64,000 nucleotides of DNA from NCBI RefSeq assembly GCF_024295625.1, contig NZ_JANCOJ010000003.1, forward strand, positions 186,001 through 250,000, in the 5' to 3' direction. Position 1 is the stretch's first letter. Each line of letters begins with the position of its first letter. Positions 39,714 through 50,527 of the stretch are shown one piece after another. The DNA comes from Streptococcus sp. CF8_St5-11. Its GTDB lineage: Bacteria; Bacillota; Bacilli; Lactobacillales; Streptococcaceae. The notes under the pieces were generated by a model. That model saw only the letters and a program-made list of their open reading frames with translations, was not told the DNA's origin and ran no database searches. The position numbers were made by a program, and so were the translations under genes.

Positions 39714-40997
39714 ATGTCTGTATCATTTGAAAACAAAGAAACTAACCACGGTGTATTGACTTTCACCATCAGCCAAGAGCAAATCAAACCTGCTTTGGAC
39801 CGTGTGTTTGAATCTGTTAAGAAAACCTTGAACGTACCTGGATTCCGTAAAGGTCATATTCCACGTCCAATCTTCAACCAACGTTTTGGTGAAGAAGCTC
39901 TTTACCAAGATGCTTTGAACGATCTTCTTCCAGCAGCATACGAAGCAGCTGTTAAAGAAGCTGGAATCGAAGTTGTAGCACAACCTACTTTTGATGTTGT
40001 ATCTATGGAAAAAGGTCAAGACTGGACATTGACAGCAGCTGTTGTCACAAAACCTGAAGTAAAATTGGGTGCTTACAAAGACCTTGAAGTATCAGTAGAA
40101 GTTTCTAAAGAAGTAACAGATGCTGATGTGGATGCTCGTATCGAACGCGAACGCAACAACTTGGCTGAATTGGTTGTTAAAGAAGGTGCTGCAGCAGAAG
40201 GCGACACAGTTGTAATCGACTTCGTTGGATCTATCGACGGTGTTGAATTCGACGGTGGTAAAGGTGACAACTTCTCACTTGGACTTGGTTCAGGTCAATT
40301 CATCCCAGGTTTCGAAGACCAATTGGTTGGACACTCTGCTGGTGAAACAGTTGACGTGATCGTAACATTCCCAGAAGACTACCAAGCAGCTGACCTTGCA
40401 GGTAAAGAAGCGAAATTCGTGACAACTATCCACGAAGTGAAAGCAAAAGAAGTACCAGCTCTTGACGATGAATTGGCAAAAGACATCGATGAAGAAGTTG
40501 AAACTCTTGCTGAATTGAAAGAAAAATACCGCAAAGAATTGGCAGAAGCAAAAGAAGAAGCATACAACGATGCAGTAGAAGCAGCAGCGATCGATCTTGC
40601 AGTTGAAAATGCTGAAATCGTTGAACTTCCAGAAGAAATGATCCACGAAGAAGTACACCGTTCAATCAACGAATTCCTTGGAAACATGCAACGTCAAGGA
40701 ATCTCACCTGAAATGTATTTCCAAATTACTGGAACAACTCAAGATGATCTTCACAAACAATATGAAGCAGAAGCTGAAAGCCGCACTAAGACAAACCTCG
40801 TGGTTGAAGCAGTAGCCAAAGCAGAAGGTTTCGAAGCAACTGAAGAAGAAATTAACGCTGAAATCGAACAATTGGCAGCAGATTACAACATGCCAGTTGA
40901 ACAAGTTCGCAACCTTCTTTCACCAGAAATGTTGAAACATGACATCACAGTGAAGAAAGCCGTGAACGTGATCACAAGCACAGCAAAAGTAAAATAA
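39714..40997 (+). CDS. tig: Trigger factor
   Basis: A 427-residue ribosome-bound chaperone. The N-terminal ribosome-binding tail has the signature [11 protein letters not shown] (GFRKG core, about 42-52), the FKBP-type PPIase domain spans about 160-240 ([22 protein letters not shown]), and the rest is the helical C-domain. ATG 39714 is chosen (AAGGAGAGAC site, right after the promoter); an open frame extends 33 codons upstream but overlaps the promoter. Confidence 0.97.
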   Translation: MSVSFENKETNHGVLTFTISQEQIKPALDRVFESVKKTLNVPGFRKGHIPRPIFNQRFGEEALYQDALNDLLPAAYEAAVKEAGIEVVAQPTFDVVSMEKGQDWTLTAAVVTKPEVKLGAYKDLEVSVEVSKEVTDADVDARIERERNNLAELVVKEGAAAEGDTVVIDFVGSIDGVEFDGGKGDNFSLGLGSGQFIPGFEDQLVGHSAGETVDVIVTFPEDYQAADLAGKEAKFVTTIHEVKAKEVPALDDELAKDIDEEVETLAELKEKYRKELAEAKEEAYNDAVEAAAIDLAVENAEIVELPEEMIHEEVHRSINEFLGNMQRQGISPEMYFQITGTTQDDLHKQYEAEAESRTKTNLVVEAVAKAEGFEATEEEINAEIEQLAADYNMPVEQVRNLLSPEMLKHDITVKKAVNVITSTAKVK

Positions 40998-41007
40998 TTG
41001 AGATTAA

Positions 41008-41037
41008 AAAGGCTGGACAACAACTGTTCAGCCTTTG
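41008..41037 (+). terminator. Terminator after tig
   Basis: AAAGGCTGGACA, loop, TGTTCAGCCTTT. Confidence 0.8.
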
Positions 41038-41040
41038 ATG

Positions 41041-41177
41041 TTGGATAGAAATAACTGTATGACGCAGTGGTTGATTGGCATCTTTGTTCGCCTTTAAGCT
41101 CCAAAGATGACCTAATCAACTGTGCGGGGGTGGGAAAACGAACTCTTTTTAACTAGTCGGAGTTCTTTCCCACTCCC
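41041..41177 (+). repeat. Two-hairpin repeat family, diverged copy R6
   Basis: GACGCAGTGGTTGATTGG pairs with CCTAATCAACTGTGCGG (hairpin A, with CATCTTTG/CAAAGATG further in), then GTGGGAAAACGAACTC pairs with GAGTTCTTTCCCAC (hairpin B). It has the same order and linker (TGTGCGGGGGTGGG) as the main family but different stem and loop bases. Confidence 0.75.
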
Positions 41178-41212
41178 TTTTCTGATTTCATGGAGAATCC
41201 TGGAATTTTCCT

Positions 41213-41241
41213 TTGACGAAAGGGGAAATTTATCGTACAAT
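41213..41241 (+). promoter_or_regulatory. Promoter of rpoE
   Basis: -35 TTGACG (41213-41218), 17 bases, -10 TACAAT (41236-41241). A leader of about 120 bases follows. Confidence 0.8.
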
Positions 41242-41247
41242 AGAGTG

Positions 41248-41368
41248 TAACGATAAAATGCGTGATAGATTTAGTGACGAGAAGTTTTCAATCTATCATC
41301 GAGGATAGGATGAGGTTTAAGACCGGATCCTTCTCCATTTAGGAAATGAAACATAAGGAGATTTACCC
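41248..41368 (+). promoter_or_regulatory. Structured rpoE 5' leader (tentative)
   Basis: It contains TGATAGATT..AATCTATCA (about 41263-41300) and a second pairing GAGGATAGGAT with ATCCTTCTC. No named riboswitch is recognised. Confidence 0.4.
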
Positions 41369-41953
41369 TTGGAATTAGAAGTATTTGCTGGACAAGAAAA
41401 AAGTGAACTTTCTATGATTGAAGTGGCGCGTGCGATTTTGGAATTACGCGGACGTGACCATGAAATGTACTTTAGTGATCTTGTAAATGAAATTCAAAAT
41501 TACCTTGAAAAATCAAACAGCGAGATCCGTGAAGCTCTTCCATTGTTCTACACAGAATTGAATGTCGATGGAAGCTTTATCCCACTTGGAGATAACAAAT
41601 GGGGTCTTCGTTCATGGTATGCCATCGATGAAGTTGACGAGGAAATCATCGCTCTTGAAGAAACAGACGAAGATGAAACTCCTAAGAAACGGAAGAAAAA
41701 ACGTGTCAATGCCTTCATGGATGGAGACGAAGATGCGATCGATTACAACGATGACGATCCAGAAGACGAAGAAGTTTACGAAGCAGATCCAGCTCTTTCA
41801 TATGATGAAGAAAATCCAGATGATGAAAAGAGTGAAGTCGAAGCTTACGATGCTGAAATCAATGAAATCGTACCAGATGATTTGGGTGAAGAAGTTGAAT
41901 TGAGCGAAGAAGACGACGAAGAAGAGGATTCTGAAGACGAGGAAGAAGAATAA
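41369..41953 (+). CDS. rpoE: DNA-directed RNA polymerase delta subunit
   Basis: 194 residues, TTG start at 41369 with AAGGAG 8 bases before. The N-terminal HARE-HTH domain (about 1-95: [28 protein letters not shown]) binds core polymerase; the C-terminal half is almost purely Asp/Glu and displaces nucleic acids. Delta speeds polymerase recycling and alters promoter selectivity with initiating-NTP level. The terminator is at 41958-41990. Confidence 0.95.
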   Translation: MELEVFAGQEKSELSMIEVARAILELRGRDHEMYFSDLVNEIQNYLEKSNSEIREALPLFYTELNVDGSFIPLGDNKWGLRSWYAIDEVDEEIIALEETDEDETPKKRKKKRVNAFMDGDEDAIDYNDDDPEDEEVYEADPALSYDEENPDDEKSEVEAYDAEINEIVPDDLGEEVELSEEDDEEEDSEDEEEE

Positions 41954-41957
41954 ATCA

Positions 41958-41990
41958 TATGAAACAGGGAAATTGTTCCTTGTTTCTTTT
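41958..41990 (+). terminator. Terminator after rpoE
   Basis: GAAACAGGGAA, TTG, TTCCTTGTTTC, T run. Confidence 0.8.
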
Positions 41991-42062
41991 TGTTTGCATT
42001 GAAAAAAGTGGCGAAATGGAGTATGATAAACGTGTAAGGATTCCCAAATAGGAGGTATTCAG

Positions 42063-42758
42063 ATGGACTTTCATTTAGATCAAAGTTTAGTAGCTCTTGG
42101 TATTGATACGGTTGTGGTCGGAATTGCTAGAAATGTGGATCCCCAAGCAGTCCTGCCCCCTTCTTTTCTTGAAAAGAATCAAGCAGTTGAACAATGGGCG
42201 CTCCAGTGTCAGACAGAAGAAGTAGCGGCATCCCCTGTCATCAAAGGCTACACAGACCTCTTGCAAAAAGTAGGGCGTAGCATCAAGAAAAATCCCCCAA
42301 CAGTCCTAGCTCTTATCCGAAACATCCAGCATCGAGGTGCTCTTCCTCAGATCAATAGCATCATCGATATCTATAATGTCGAATCTCTGAAGTCTTATCT
42401 CGCTATTGGAGGACACGATCTGGATAAGATTGAAGGTCCGATTGAATTTACAGTGAGTCAAAGAGAAGATCTCTTCTTCCCCATCCTTTCTAGCGAAAAG
42501 CATGTAGCACCGACAGATCCCGTCTATAGAGATCAAAAAGGAGTTCTGGCTTGGTTGGATGTACGCGATAGTGACCATTACAAATTTGAGGAGACTACGC
42601 AAAACGCCCTCTTTGTCATTCAAGGAAATACTGAGACATCAGTCGAGATGCGTTTAGAAGCATTGGAGCGAATCTATAAGGACCTTGCACTTTGCATGCC
42701 CCAGCTTCAATTTGAAAAATTTCTCGTCACACAAAATGGAGTGGAAAAAGTCTCGTAA
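42063..42758 (+). CDS. B3/B4 tRNA-binding domain protein (PheRS beta-like)
   Basis: 231 residues, a stand-alone B3/B4 domain like the editing domain of PheRS beta. Typical are GYTDLLQKVGRSIKKNPPTVLALIRNIQHRGALPQINSIIDIYNVESLKS and GVLAWLDVRDSDHYK. Stand-alone members are thought to hydrolyse mis-acylated tRNA or to bind tRNA; this one is untested. AGGAGG precedes the ATG. Confidence 0.85.
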   Translation: MDFHLDQSLVALGIDTVVVGIARNVDPQAVLPPSFLEKNQAVEQWALQCQTEEVAASPVIKGYTDLLQKVGRSIKKNPPTVLALIRNIQHRGALPQINSIIDIYNVESLKSYLAIGGHDLDKIEGPIEFTVSQREDLFFPILSSEKHVAPTDPVYRDQKGVLAWLDVRDSDHYKFEETTQNALFVIQGNTETSVEMRLEALERIYKDLALCMPQLQFEKFLVTQNGVEKVS

Positions 42759-42790
42759 ACAGCGAAAATCATTTTCATGAAATTTTCAAT

Positions 42791-42819
42791 TTGACAAAGT
42801 AGACCATTTGCGGTAAGAT
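42791..42819 (+). promoter_or_regulatory. Promoter of pyrG
   Basis: -35 TTGACA (42791-42796), 17 bases, -10 TAAGAT (42814-42819). Predicted start in GGGC at 42827-42830. Confidence 0.82.
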
Positions 42820-42826
42820 ATTGTTC

Positions 42827-44545
<1,719 letters not shown>

Positions 44546-44554
44546 AAATCAAGG

Positions 44555-44585
44555 GATCAGGTCGAGAAACCTGATCCCTTTTTGT
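44555..44585 (+). terminator. Terminator after pyrG
   Basis: GGGATCAGGT, CGAGAA, ACCTGATCCC, T run. Confidence 0.92.
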
Positions 44586-44624
44586 GAAAAAATGACAAAC
44601 CCTGAAAAAAGTTTGAAAAAAATC

Positions 44625-44653
44625 TTGACAAAAAAGTTGTTGATTGATATACT
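44625..44653 (+). promoter_or_regulatory. Promoter of tRNA-Leu
   Basis: -35 TTGACA (44625-44630), 17 bases, -10 TATACT (44648-44653). Confidence 0.85.
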
Positions 44654-44669
44654 AGTAAAGTACTCAATC

Positions 44670-44755
44670 GCGGGGATGGCGGAATTGGCAGACGCGCAGG
44701 ACTAAGGATCCTGTGACCGCTTTAGGTCGTGAGGGTTCAAGTCCCTCTCTCCGCA
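44670..44755 (+). tRNA. tRNA-Leu (AAG anticodon)
   Basis: 86 bases. Acceptor GCGGGGA pairs with TCTCCGC (one G-T pair), the anticodon stem CAGGA/TCCTG encloses CTAAGGA (AAG), a long variable arm GACCGCTTTAGGTC is typical of class II tRNA, and the T arm is GAGGG-TTCAAGT-CCCTC. The CCA end is not encoded. Confidence 0.95.
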
Positions 44756-44761
44756 TCGGAT

Positions 44762-44790
44762 CAAGATAGCTTTGGCTATCTTTTTTTGTT
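44762..44790 (+). terminator. Terminator after tRNA-Leu
   Basis: AAGATAGC, TTT, GGCTATCTT, T run. Confidence 0.9.
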
Positions 44791-44835
44791 TTTAAATTTC
44801 TTTGTGGTAGAATAGGTGTGAGATGAGGTGAGAAC

Positions 44836-45285
44836 ATGAAAAAGTATCTTGTTTTGGTCGATGGCCTCTTTGCACTATTGGGAAGTGCCATTAATTTTTT
44901 CGGTCCTATCCTGATTTTAGCTATGGCGATAGGCGCATACAAGGATACTTTTAGATATTTTATCGCCTTAAACATATGGAATGTTTTCATTTTTCTAGCA
45001 GCGATTGCTTCTAAGTATTTTCTCAGAAAAGAGAAAAGGATTAAAAAGTGGATTCCCAATCTTTTCTTGATAGCGGGCAGTATTCTCTTTCTTGCGTCAA
45101 TCCTTGCTATGTGTGAGAATATTCCCTTTCTTGAGGGAGTGCTAAACGGGCTTTTTGGAAAAATGTTCACCGACAGTCAATTATTTGCTGCTTATTTCTA
45201 TTCTCAATGGGTTGTAGCAGTACTCCTTGTGATTTGCGGGATCGCCTTTCTCCTTTCGCTAAAAAAAAATAAAGAAGAGAATTGA
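44836..45285 (+). CDS. Hypothetical four-helix membrane protein
   Basis: 149 residues with four hydrophobic segments (about 5-35, 43-60, 72-92, 118-140) and a short Lys/Asn-rich tail (KKNKEEN). No motif or family recognised. The ribosome site is GAGGTGAG. A repeat copy in the opposite sense starts right at its stop, providing a terminator hairpin. Confidence 0.7.
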   Translation: MKKYLVLVDGLFALLGSAINFFGPILILAMAIGAYKDTFRYFIALNIWNVFIFLAAIASKYFLRKEKRIKKWIPNLFLIAGSILFLASILAMCENIPFLEGVLNGLFGKMFTDSQLFAAYFYSQWVVAVLLVICGIAFLLSLKKNKEEN

Positions 45286-45464
45286 GGCTGAGACAAAAGT
45301 CCTAGCCTCTCAATTGTTTTTGGATTGTCGAGCAAGACGCAGTAGTTGAGTGGGCTCTACTACGCTGATTTCATCAGCTTTTACAGCCCGACTCAACTGT
45401 GCGGAGGTGGGACGACGAAATCGAATTCTAACGAATTACCGATTTCTGTCCCACTCTCTTTTCC
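45286..45464 (+). repeat. Two-hairpin repeat family, copy R3 (opposite orientation)
   Basis: It begins GAGGCTGAGACAAAAGTCCTAGCCTC (45286-45311), then CAAGACGCAGTAG and both hairpins, ending GATTTCTGTCCCACTC. It is the only full copy read in this direction. One stem base (GCCCGACTC for GCCCTACTC) differs from the others. Confidence 0.92.
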
Positions 45465-45629
45465 TTATTTGCTAGGATGAAAGCCTTAGGAGATAGGAGA
45501 TTCCGCCCTAATTATCATAAGAAAGTGCTTAAAGACACAGGAAAAGCTAGCAATTTCATCTAAAAAGTGATAAAATAAACAATGTAAGTGGGATCAATCC
45601 CACAAAAATTTATAGGAGGCCTATGACAA

Positions 45630-46511
45630 ATGGCAATCGTTTCAGCAGAAAAATTTGTCCAAGCAGCTCGTGACAACGGTTATGCAGTTGGTGGATTTAA
45701 CACAAACAACCTTGAGTGGACTCAAGCTATCTTGCGTGCAGCAGAAGCTAAGAAAGCTCCAGTACTTATCCAAACTTCTATGGGTGCTGCTAAATACATG
45801 GGTGGTTACAAAGTATGTAAAGCCCTTATTGAAAACCTTGTAGAATCAATGGGTATCACTGTACCAGTTGCTATTCACCTTGACCATGGTCACTACGACG
45901 ATGCTCTTGAATGTATCGAAGCTGGTTACACTTCAATCATGTTTGACGGTTCACACCTTCCAGTTGAAGAAAACCTTAAATTGGCGAAAGATGTCGTTGA
46001 AAAAGCTCATGCTAAAGGTATCTCAGTAGAAGCTGAAGTTGGTACTATCGGTGGTGAAGAAGACGGTATCATCGGTGACGGTGAATTGGCACCAATCGAA
46101 GATGCTAAAGCAATGGTTGCTACAGGAATCGACTTCTTGGCTGCAGGTATCGGTAACATCCACGGTCCTTACCCAGCAAACTGGAAAGGTCTTCACCTTG
46201 ACCACTTGCAAAAATTGACTGAAGCTGTTCCAGGATTCCCAATCGTATTGCACGGTGGATCAGGTATCCCTGACGATCAAATCCAAGCAGCGATCAAACT
46301 TGGTGTTGCAAAAGTTAACGTTAACACTGAATGCCAAATCGCATTTGCAAATGCTACTCGTCAATTCGTACGTGAATACGATGCAAACGAAGCAGAATAC
46401 GACAAGAAGAAACTCTTCGACCCACGTAAATTCTTGAAACCAGGTTTCGAAGCAATTACAGCAGCTGTTGAAGAACGTATCGACGTATTCGGTTCAGAAG
46501 GCAAAGCTTAA
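45630..46511 (+). CDS. fba: Class II fructose-bisphosphate aldolase
   Basis: A 293-residue zinc aldolase. Zinc ligands and catalytic residues are in VPVAIHLDHGHYDDALEC (D and H), EAEVGTIGGEEDG, GIGNIHGPY and LHGGSGIPD. It splits fructose-1,6-bisphosphate in glycolysis. It is strongly codon-adapted. ATG 45630 is the true start; an out-of-frame ATG at 45623 lies closer to the AGGAGG. Confidence 0.97.
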   Translation: MAIVSAEKFVQAARDNGYAVGGFNTNNLEWTQAILRAAEAKKAPVLIQTSMGAAKYMGGYKVCKALIENLVESMGITVPVAIHLDHGHYDDALECIEAGYTSIMFDGSHLPVEENLKLAKDVVEKAHAKGISVEAEVGTIGGEEDGIIGDGELAPIEDAKAMVATGIDFLAAGIGNIHGPYPANWKGLHLDHLQKLTEAVPGFPIVLHGGSGIPDDQIQAAIKLGVAKVNVNTECQIAFANATRQFVREYDANEAEYDKKKLFDPRKFLKPGFEAITAAVEERIDVFGSEGKA

Positions 46512-46523
46512 TAAAAACAGGAA

Positions 46524-46554
46524 AACAAGGTCCCATGTGGATCTTGTTTTTTTG
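46524..46554 (+). terminator. Terminator after fba
   Basis: AACAAGGTCC, short loop, GGATCTTGTT, T run. Confidence 0.88.
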
Positions 46555-46565
46555 TTTGGGAAAAG

Positions 46566-46600
46566 TTGCTTCCGGGATTTAATTTTTGTACAATATGCCT
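46566..46600 (+). promoter_or_regulatory. Promoter abutting the alpha/beta hydrolase gene (probable leaderless start)
   Basis: -35 TTGCTT (46566-46571), 17 bases, -10 TACAAT (46589-46594), six bases, then ATG 46601. There is no ribosome site. Confidence 0.65.
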
Positions 46601-47533
46601 ATGAAAAAATTTAAAAAGTTTAGCTGGATCATTTTTGTTGTTCTTATCCTTTTTCTAGGAGGTACATTTGGTTTTCACCAACTTAGTTTGCAAAAAGAAA
46701 GTAAGCTTCTCATGCCTATAGGTAAGAAGGTTGTAGTCAATGGACATCAAATGAATGTATACATTAAAGGTGAAGGATCTGAAACGATCGTATTTCTTTC
46801 AGGTGCAGGTATTGCTTCACCTATATTAGACTTTAAGAATCTAACAGATTCCCTATCCAAAAAATACAAAGTAGTCGTTGTAGAGCGGGCAGGATATGGT
46901 TTTAGTGAAGATAGTGATCAATCAAGAGATGTGATGACGGTTTTTTCTGAGACCCGTCAAGCTTTGTCTCAAGCCGAAGTTTCGGGGCCTTATGTGATTG
47001 TTTCTCATTCAATGGCTAGTCTTGAAAGTCTGGCTTGGCAAGAGAAATATCCGAATGAAGTGAGGGCTTTGATCGGTCTTGATTGGGCCTTGCCGGCGAG
47101 TTATAAGGATTTAAAGGAACATCCAACTCTCATGACCTTAGCCTATTGGACGAGTAAGATTGGCTTATTACGCTATTTCCCTGAGTCCTTTTATATAAAA
47201 AATCCAACTCTGACTGAAACTGAACGACAACAATATAAATTACTAGCATATAAGCAGTTGATGTCACAAGCCATGCTTCATGAATCCCGTTTGGCAAAGG
47301 AAAATGCCAAGAAAGTTCCATCTAGCATTAATCCGAAAATTCCAGCCTTACTCCTGGTTTCTAACGGTGAAGGCACGACCTTTAGCCAATCAGAGTGGCA
47401 ACGTTATGCAGAGAGATTTGCAAGCGACCAGTCTAATGTTCAAGTCGTCTATATGGATGCGCCTCACGACCTCTATCATTATCAAAGCAATGCTATTGTT
47501 TCTCGCATTAAAGAATTTTTGGAGAATAATTGA
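46601..47533 (+). CDS. Membrane-anchored alpha/beta hydrolase
   Basis: 310 residues: N-terminal membrane helix (about 9-25, WIIFVVLILFLGGTFGF) after a Lys-rich start, then an alpha/beta hydrolase fold exposed outside the cell. The nucleophile elbow reads VSHSMAS, where GHSMGG is usual; Ser is kept but both glycines are replaced by Ser/Ala-type residues. The catalytic His is likely in APHDLYHY near the end. Substrate unknown. ATG 46601 lies exactly six bases after the -10, so the message is probably leaderless; ATG 46595 is the alternative. Confidence 0.8.
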   Translation: MKKFKKFSWIIFVVLILFLGGTFGFHQLSLQKESKLLMPIGKKVVVNGHQMNVYIKGEGSETIVFLSGAGIASPILDFKNLTDSLSKKYKVVVVERAGYGFSEDSDQSRDVMTVFSETRQALSQAEVSGPYVIVSHSMASLESLAWQEKYPNEVRALIGLDWALPASYKDLKEHPTLMTLAYWTSKIGLLRYFPESFYIKNPTLTETERQQYKLLAYKQLMSQAMLHESRLAKENAKKVPSSINPKIPALLLVSNGEGTTFSQSEWQRYAERFASDQSNVQVVYMDAPHDLYHYQSNAIVSRIKEFLENN

Positions 47534-47892
47534 GGGCTTAAAAATCCATTGAGACTGATGGTAATAATTAAATGCTGAAGGATTAACAGTAGAATCGTTA
47601 ATTTTCTCGATTAAAAAAATTCTTTTTCTTAACAATAAACCTGCCCGTGAGGGTGGTTTTTTTGGTGTCTTAAGGAAACTATTTAACAGAATTTTTGATT
47701 AAAAGTTTCATTTTAAGAGAGAAATCTCTAATTTCATAATCAATAAGCAAACGCTTGCATTCCTATTTTTATTAGATTATAATAGGTTGGTATAAAGCCT
47801 TCTGTAATAATATTGAGAAAGTGTAGAAAGTAAGGATTTAGAATATTTGTAGTCAAAAATACAATGTTGCTTCTTACGATAGGGAGATAGAT
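47534..47892. other. Intergenic region before the second ABC system
   Basis: It has a terminator-like hairpin CCTGCCC-GTGA-GGGTGG with T run (47639-47664). The remainder is AT-rich, with a promoter-like TATAATAG at 47778-47785 (weak -35). No gene. Confidence 0.5.
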
Positions 47893-48885
47893 ATGGCAAT
47901 GATAGAAGTGCAACATCTTCGGAAAAATTTTGTGAAGACAGTTAAGGAGCCGGGGTTAAAGGGAGCCTTACGCTCCTTTATTCATCCTGAAAAGCAGACC
48001 TTTGAAGCGGTCAAGGATTTAACTTTTGAAGTTCCAAAAGGGCAGATTTTAGGATTTATCGGGGCAAATGGTGCTGGGAAGTCAACCACCATCAAAATGC
48101 TGACAGGAATTTTGAAGCCCACATCTGGCTTTTGTCGGATTAACGGCAAGATTCCCCAGGATAATCGCCAAGATTATGTCAAGGATATTGGAGTCGTTTT
48201 CGGACAACGCACCCAGCTATGGTGGGATTTGGCTCTGCAAGAGACCTACACGGTTTTGAAAGAGATCTATGATGTACCGGACTCGCTTTTCCATAAGCGC
48301 ATGGATTTTTTGAATGAAGTTTTGGATTTGAAGGAATTTATAAAGGATCCTGTGCGGACTCTTTCACTAGGTCAACGGATGCGGGCGGATATTGCGGCTT
48401 CCTTGCTTCACAATCCTAAAGTTCTCTTTTTAGATGAGCCGACTATTGGTTTGGATGTGTCGGTCAAGGACAACATTCGTCGGGCCATTACTCAGATTAA
48501 TCAGGAGGAGGAGACAACTATTCTCTTGACTACTCATGATTTGAGTGATATTGAGCAACTCTGTGATCGGATTTTTATGATTGATAAGGGGCAAGAGATT
48601 TTTGATGGAACGGTTAGCCAGCTCAAGGAGACCTTTGGAAAGATGAAGACTCTCTCCTTTGACCTGACGCCAGGTCAAAATCATCTAGTCTCTCATTATG
48701 AGGGCTTGCCTGATATGTCCATTGATAGACAAGGAAATACTCTCAATATTGAATTCGATAGTTCCCGCTACCAGTCGGCCGATATTATCAAGCAAACCTT
48801 ATCTGATTTTGAGGTCCGTGATTTGAAGATGGTAGATACGGATATTGAAGATATTATCCGTCGCTTCTATCGAAAGGAGCTCTAA
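47893..48885 (+). CDS. ABC exporter ATPase (COG4586 type), chromosomal copy
   Basis: 330 residues. It shows the same layout as the island ATPase at 17660: N-terminal extension (TVKEPGLKGALRSFIHPEKQTFEAV), Walker A GANGAGKSTT, signature LSLGQRMRAD, Walker B VLFLDEPTIGLD, H-loop TTHDLSD, then a regulatory tail. ATG 47893 follows GGGAG. It drives the two permeases next to it; substrate unknown. Confidence 0.92.
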   Translation: MAMIEVQHLRKNFVKTVKEPGLKGALRSFIHPEKQTFEAVKDLTFEVPKGQILGFIGANGAGKSTTIKMLTGILKPTSGFCRINGKIPQDNRQDYVKDIGVVFGQRTQLWWDLALQETYTVLKEIYDVPDSLFHKRMDFLNEVLDLKEFIKDPVRTLSLGQRMRADIAASLLHNPKVLFLDEPTIGLDVSVKDNIRRAITQINQEEETTILLTTHDLSDIEQLCDRIFMIDKGQEIFDGTVSQLKETFGKMKTLSFDLTPGQNHLVSHYEGLPDMSIDRQGNTLNIEFDSSRYQSADIIKQTLSDFEVRDLKMVDTDIEDIIRRFYRKEL

Positions 48886-48886
48886 G

Positions 48887-49705
48887 ATGGTCAAATTGTG
48901 GAGACGTTATAAACCCTTTATCAATGCAGGGATTCAGGAGTTGATTAGCTATCGAGTCAACTTTATTCTTTATCGGATTGGCGATGTCATGGGTGCTTTT
49001 GTGGCTTTTTATCTATGGAAGGCTGTCTTTGATTCCTCCCAGGAGCCTTTGATTCAGGGCTTCAGTATGGCGGATATCACCCTCTACATCATCATGAGTT
49101 TTGTGACTAATCTTCTGACTAGGTCGGATTCTTCCTTTATGATTGGTGATGAGGTCAAGGATGGTTCCATTATCATGCGCTTGTTGCGACCAGTGCATTT
49201 TGCGGCTTCTTACCTCTTTACGGAGCTTGGTTCCAGGTGGTTGATTTTTATCTCTGTTGGACTGCCATTTTTAAGTGTCATTGTTTTGATGAAAATCTTG
49301 TCTGGGCAAGGAATTGTAGAAGTGTTGGGACTAACTACCCTTTATCTTTTTAGCTTAACGCTGGCCTATCTGATTAACTTTTTCTTTAATATCTGCTTTG
49401 GATTTTCAGCCTTTGTATTTAAAAATCTTTGGGGTTCCAACCTACTTAAGACTTCCATAGTGGCCTTTATGTCTGGGAGTTTGATTCCCTTGGCTTTCTT
49501 TCCAAAGGTCATTTCAGATATTCTGTCCTTCTTACCTTTCTCATCCTTAATTTACACTCCGGTCATGATTATTGTTGGGAAATACGATGCTAGTCAGATT
49601 CTTCAAGCACTTTTGCTTCAGCTTTTCTGGCTTATAGTGATGGTGGGCTTGTCTCAGTTGATTTGGAAACGAGTCCAGTCATTTATCACCATTCAGGGAG
49701 GTTAG
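48887..49705 (+). CDS. ABC-2 type permease 1 (COG4587 type), chromosomal copy
   Basis: 272 residues, six helices. The conserved VKDGSIIMRLLRPVHF stretch links it to the island permease 1 (HSGNFFSILIKPVTF). ATG 48887 follows AAAGGAG, overlapping the end of the ATPase gene region with no gap; an in-frame upstream start lies inside the ATPase gene and is not credible. Confidence 0.88.
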   Translation: MVKLWRRYKPFINAGIQELISYRVNFILYRIGDVMGAFVAFYLWKAVFDSSQEPLIQGFSMADITLYIIMSFVTNLLTRSDSSFMIGDEVKDGSIIMRLLRPVHFAASYLFTELGSRWLIFISVGLPFLSVIVLMKILSGQGIVEVLGLTTLYLFSLTLAYLINFFFNICFGFSAFVFKNLWGSNLLKTSIVAFMSGSLIPLAFFPKVISDILSFLPFSSLIYTPVMIIVGKYDASQILQALLLQLFWLIVMVGLSQLIWKRVQSFITIQGG

Positions 49706-49706
49706 T

Positions 49707-50492
49707 ATGAAAAAATATCAACGCATGCATCTGATTTTTATCAGACAGTACATCAAGCAAATCATGGAATACAAGGTAGATTTTGTGGTTGGTGTGTTGG
49801 GAGTCTTTCTGACTCAAGGCCTGAACCTCTTGTTTCTCAATGTCATCTTTCAACACATTCCCTCCCTAGAAGGTTGGACTTTTCAAGAAATTGCCTTTAT
49901 CTATGGATTTTCCTTAATTCCAAAGGGACTAGATCATCTCTTTTTTGACAATCTCTGGGCTTTAGGTCAACGACTAGTTCGAAAAGGGGAGTTTGACAAG
50001 TATCTGACTCGTCCTATCAATCCTCTCTTTCACATCCTCGTTGAGACCTTTCAGATTGATGCCTTAGGTGAACTTTTGGTCGGTGGAATTTTACTAGCGA
50101 CAACGGCGACTAGCATTGCTTGGACTCTTCCAAAATTCCTGATTTTTCTAGTTTGTATTCCTTTTGCGACCTTGATTTATACTTCCTTGAAAATTGCTAC
50201 AGCCAGCATCGCTTTTTGGACCAAGCAGTCAGGTGCCATGATTTACATTTTCTATATGTTTAATGATTTTGCCAAGTATCCTATTTCTATTTACAATTCG
50301 CTCCTTCGTTGGTTAATTAGCTTTATTGTACCTTTCGCCTTTACGGCCTACTATCCTGCCAGCTATTTCTTGCAGGACAAGGATGGACTCTTTAATATTG
50401 GTGGTTTGATTCTGATTTCCCTTGTTTTCTTTGTTATTTCCCTCAAACTTTGGGACAGGGGATTGGATGCCTACGAAAGTGCTGGTTCGTAA
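49707..50492 (+). CDS. ABC-2 family permease 2 (COG3694/PF06182 type), chromosomal copy
   Basis: 261 residues, the same length as island permease 2 (19439). Shared features are KGEFDKYLTRPINPLFHI, FNDFAKYPISIYNSLLRWL and the C-terminal RGLDAYESAGS. It completes a three-gene exporter whose genes are one base apart. Confidence 0.9.
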   Translation: MKKYQRMHLIFIRQYIKQIMEYKVDFVVGVLGVFLTQGLNLLFLNVIFQHIPSLEGWTFQEIAFIYGFSLIPKGLDHLFFDNLWALGQRLVRKGEFDKYLTRPINPLFHILVETFQIDALGELLVGGILLATTATSIAWTLPKFLIFLVCIPFATLIYTSLKIATASIAFWTKQSGAMIYIFYMFNDFAKYPISIYNSLLRWLISFIVPFAFTAYYPASYFLQDKDGLFNIGGLILISLVFFVISLKLWDRGLDAYESAGS

Positions 50493-50527
50493 GAGGTAAA
50501 GTAAGACTAAAATCAAGAAAGGAACTT

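Noticed and set aside
44664-45170. Minus-strand frame ending REGLEPSRPKAVTGS across tRNA-Leu.
   Set aside because: A well-known false frame from the antisense of a class II tRNA; the tRNA fold is clear.
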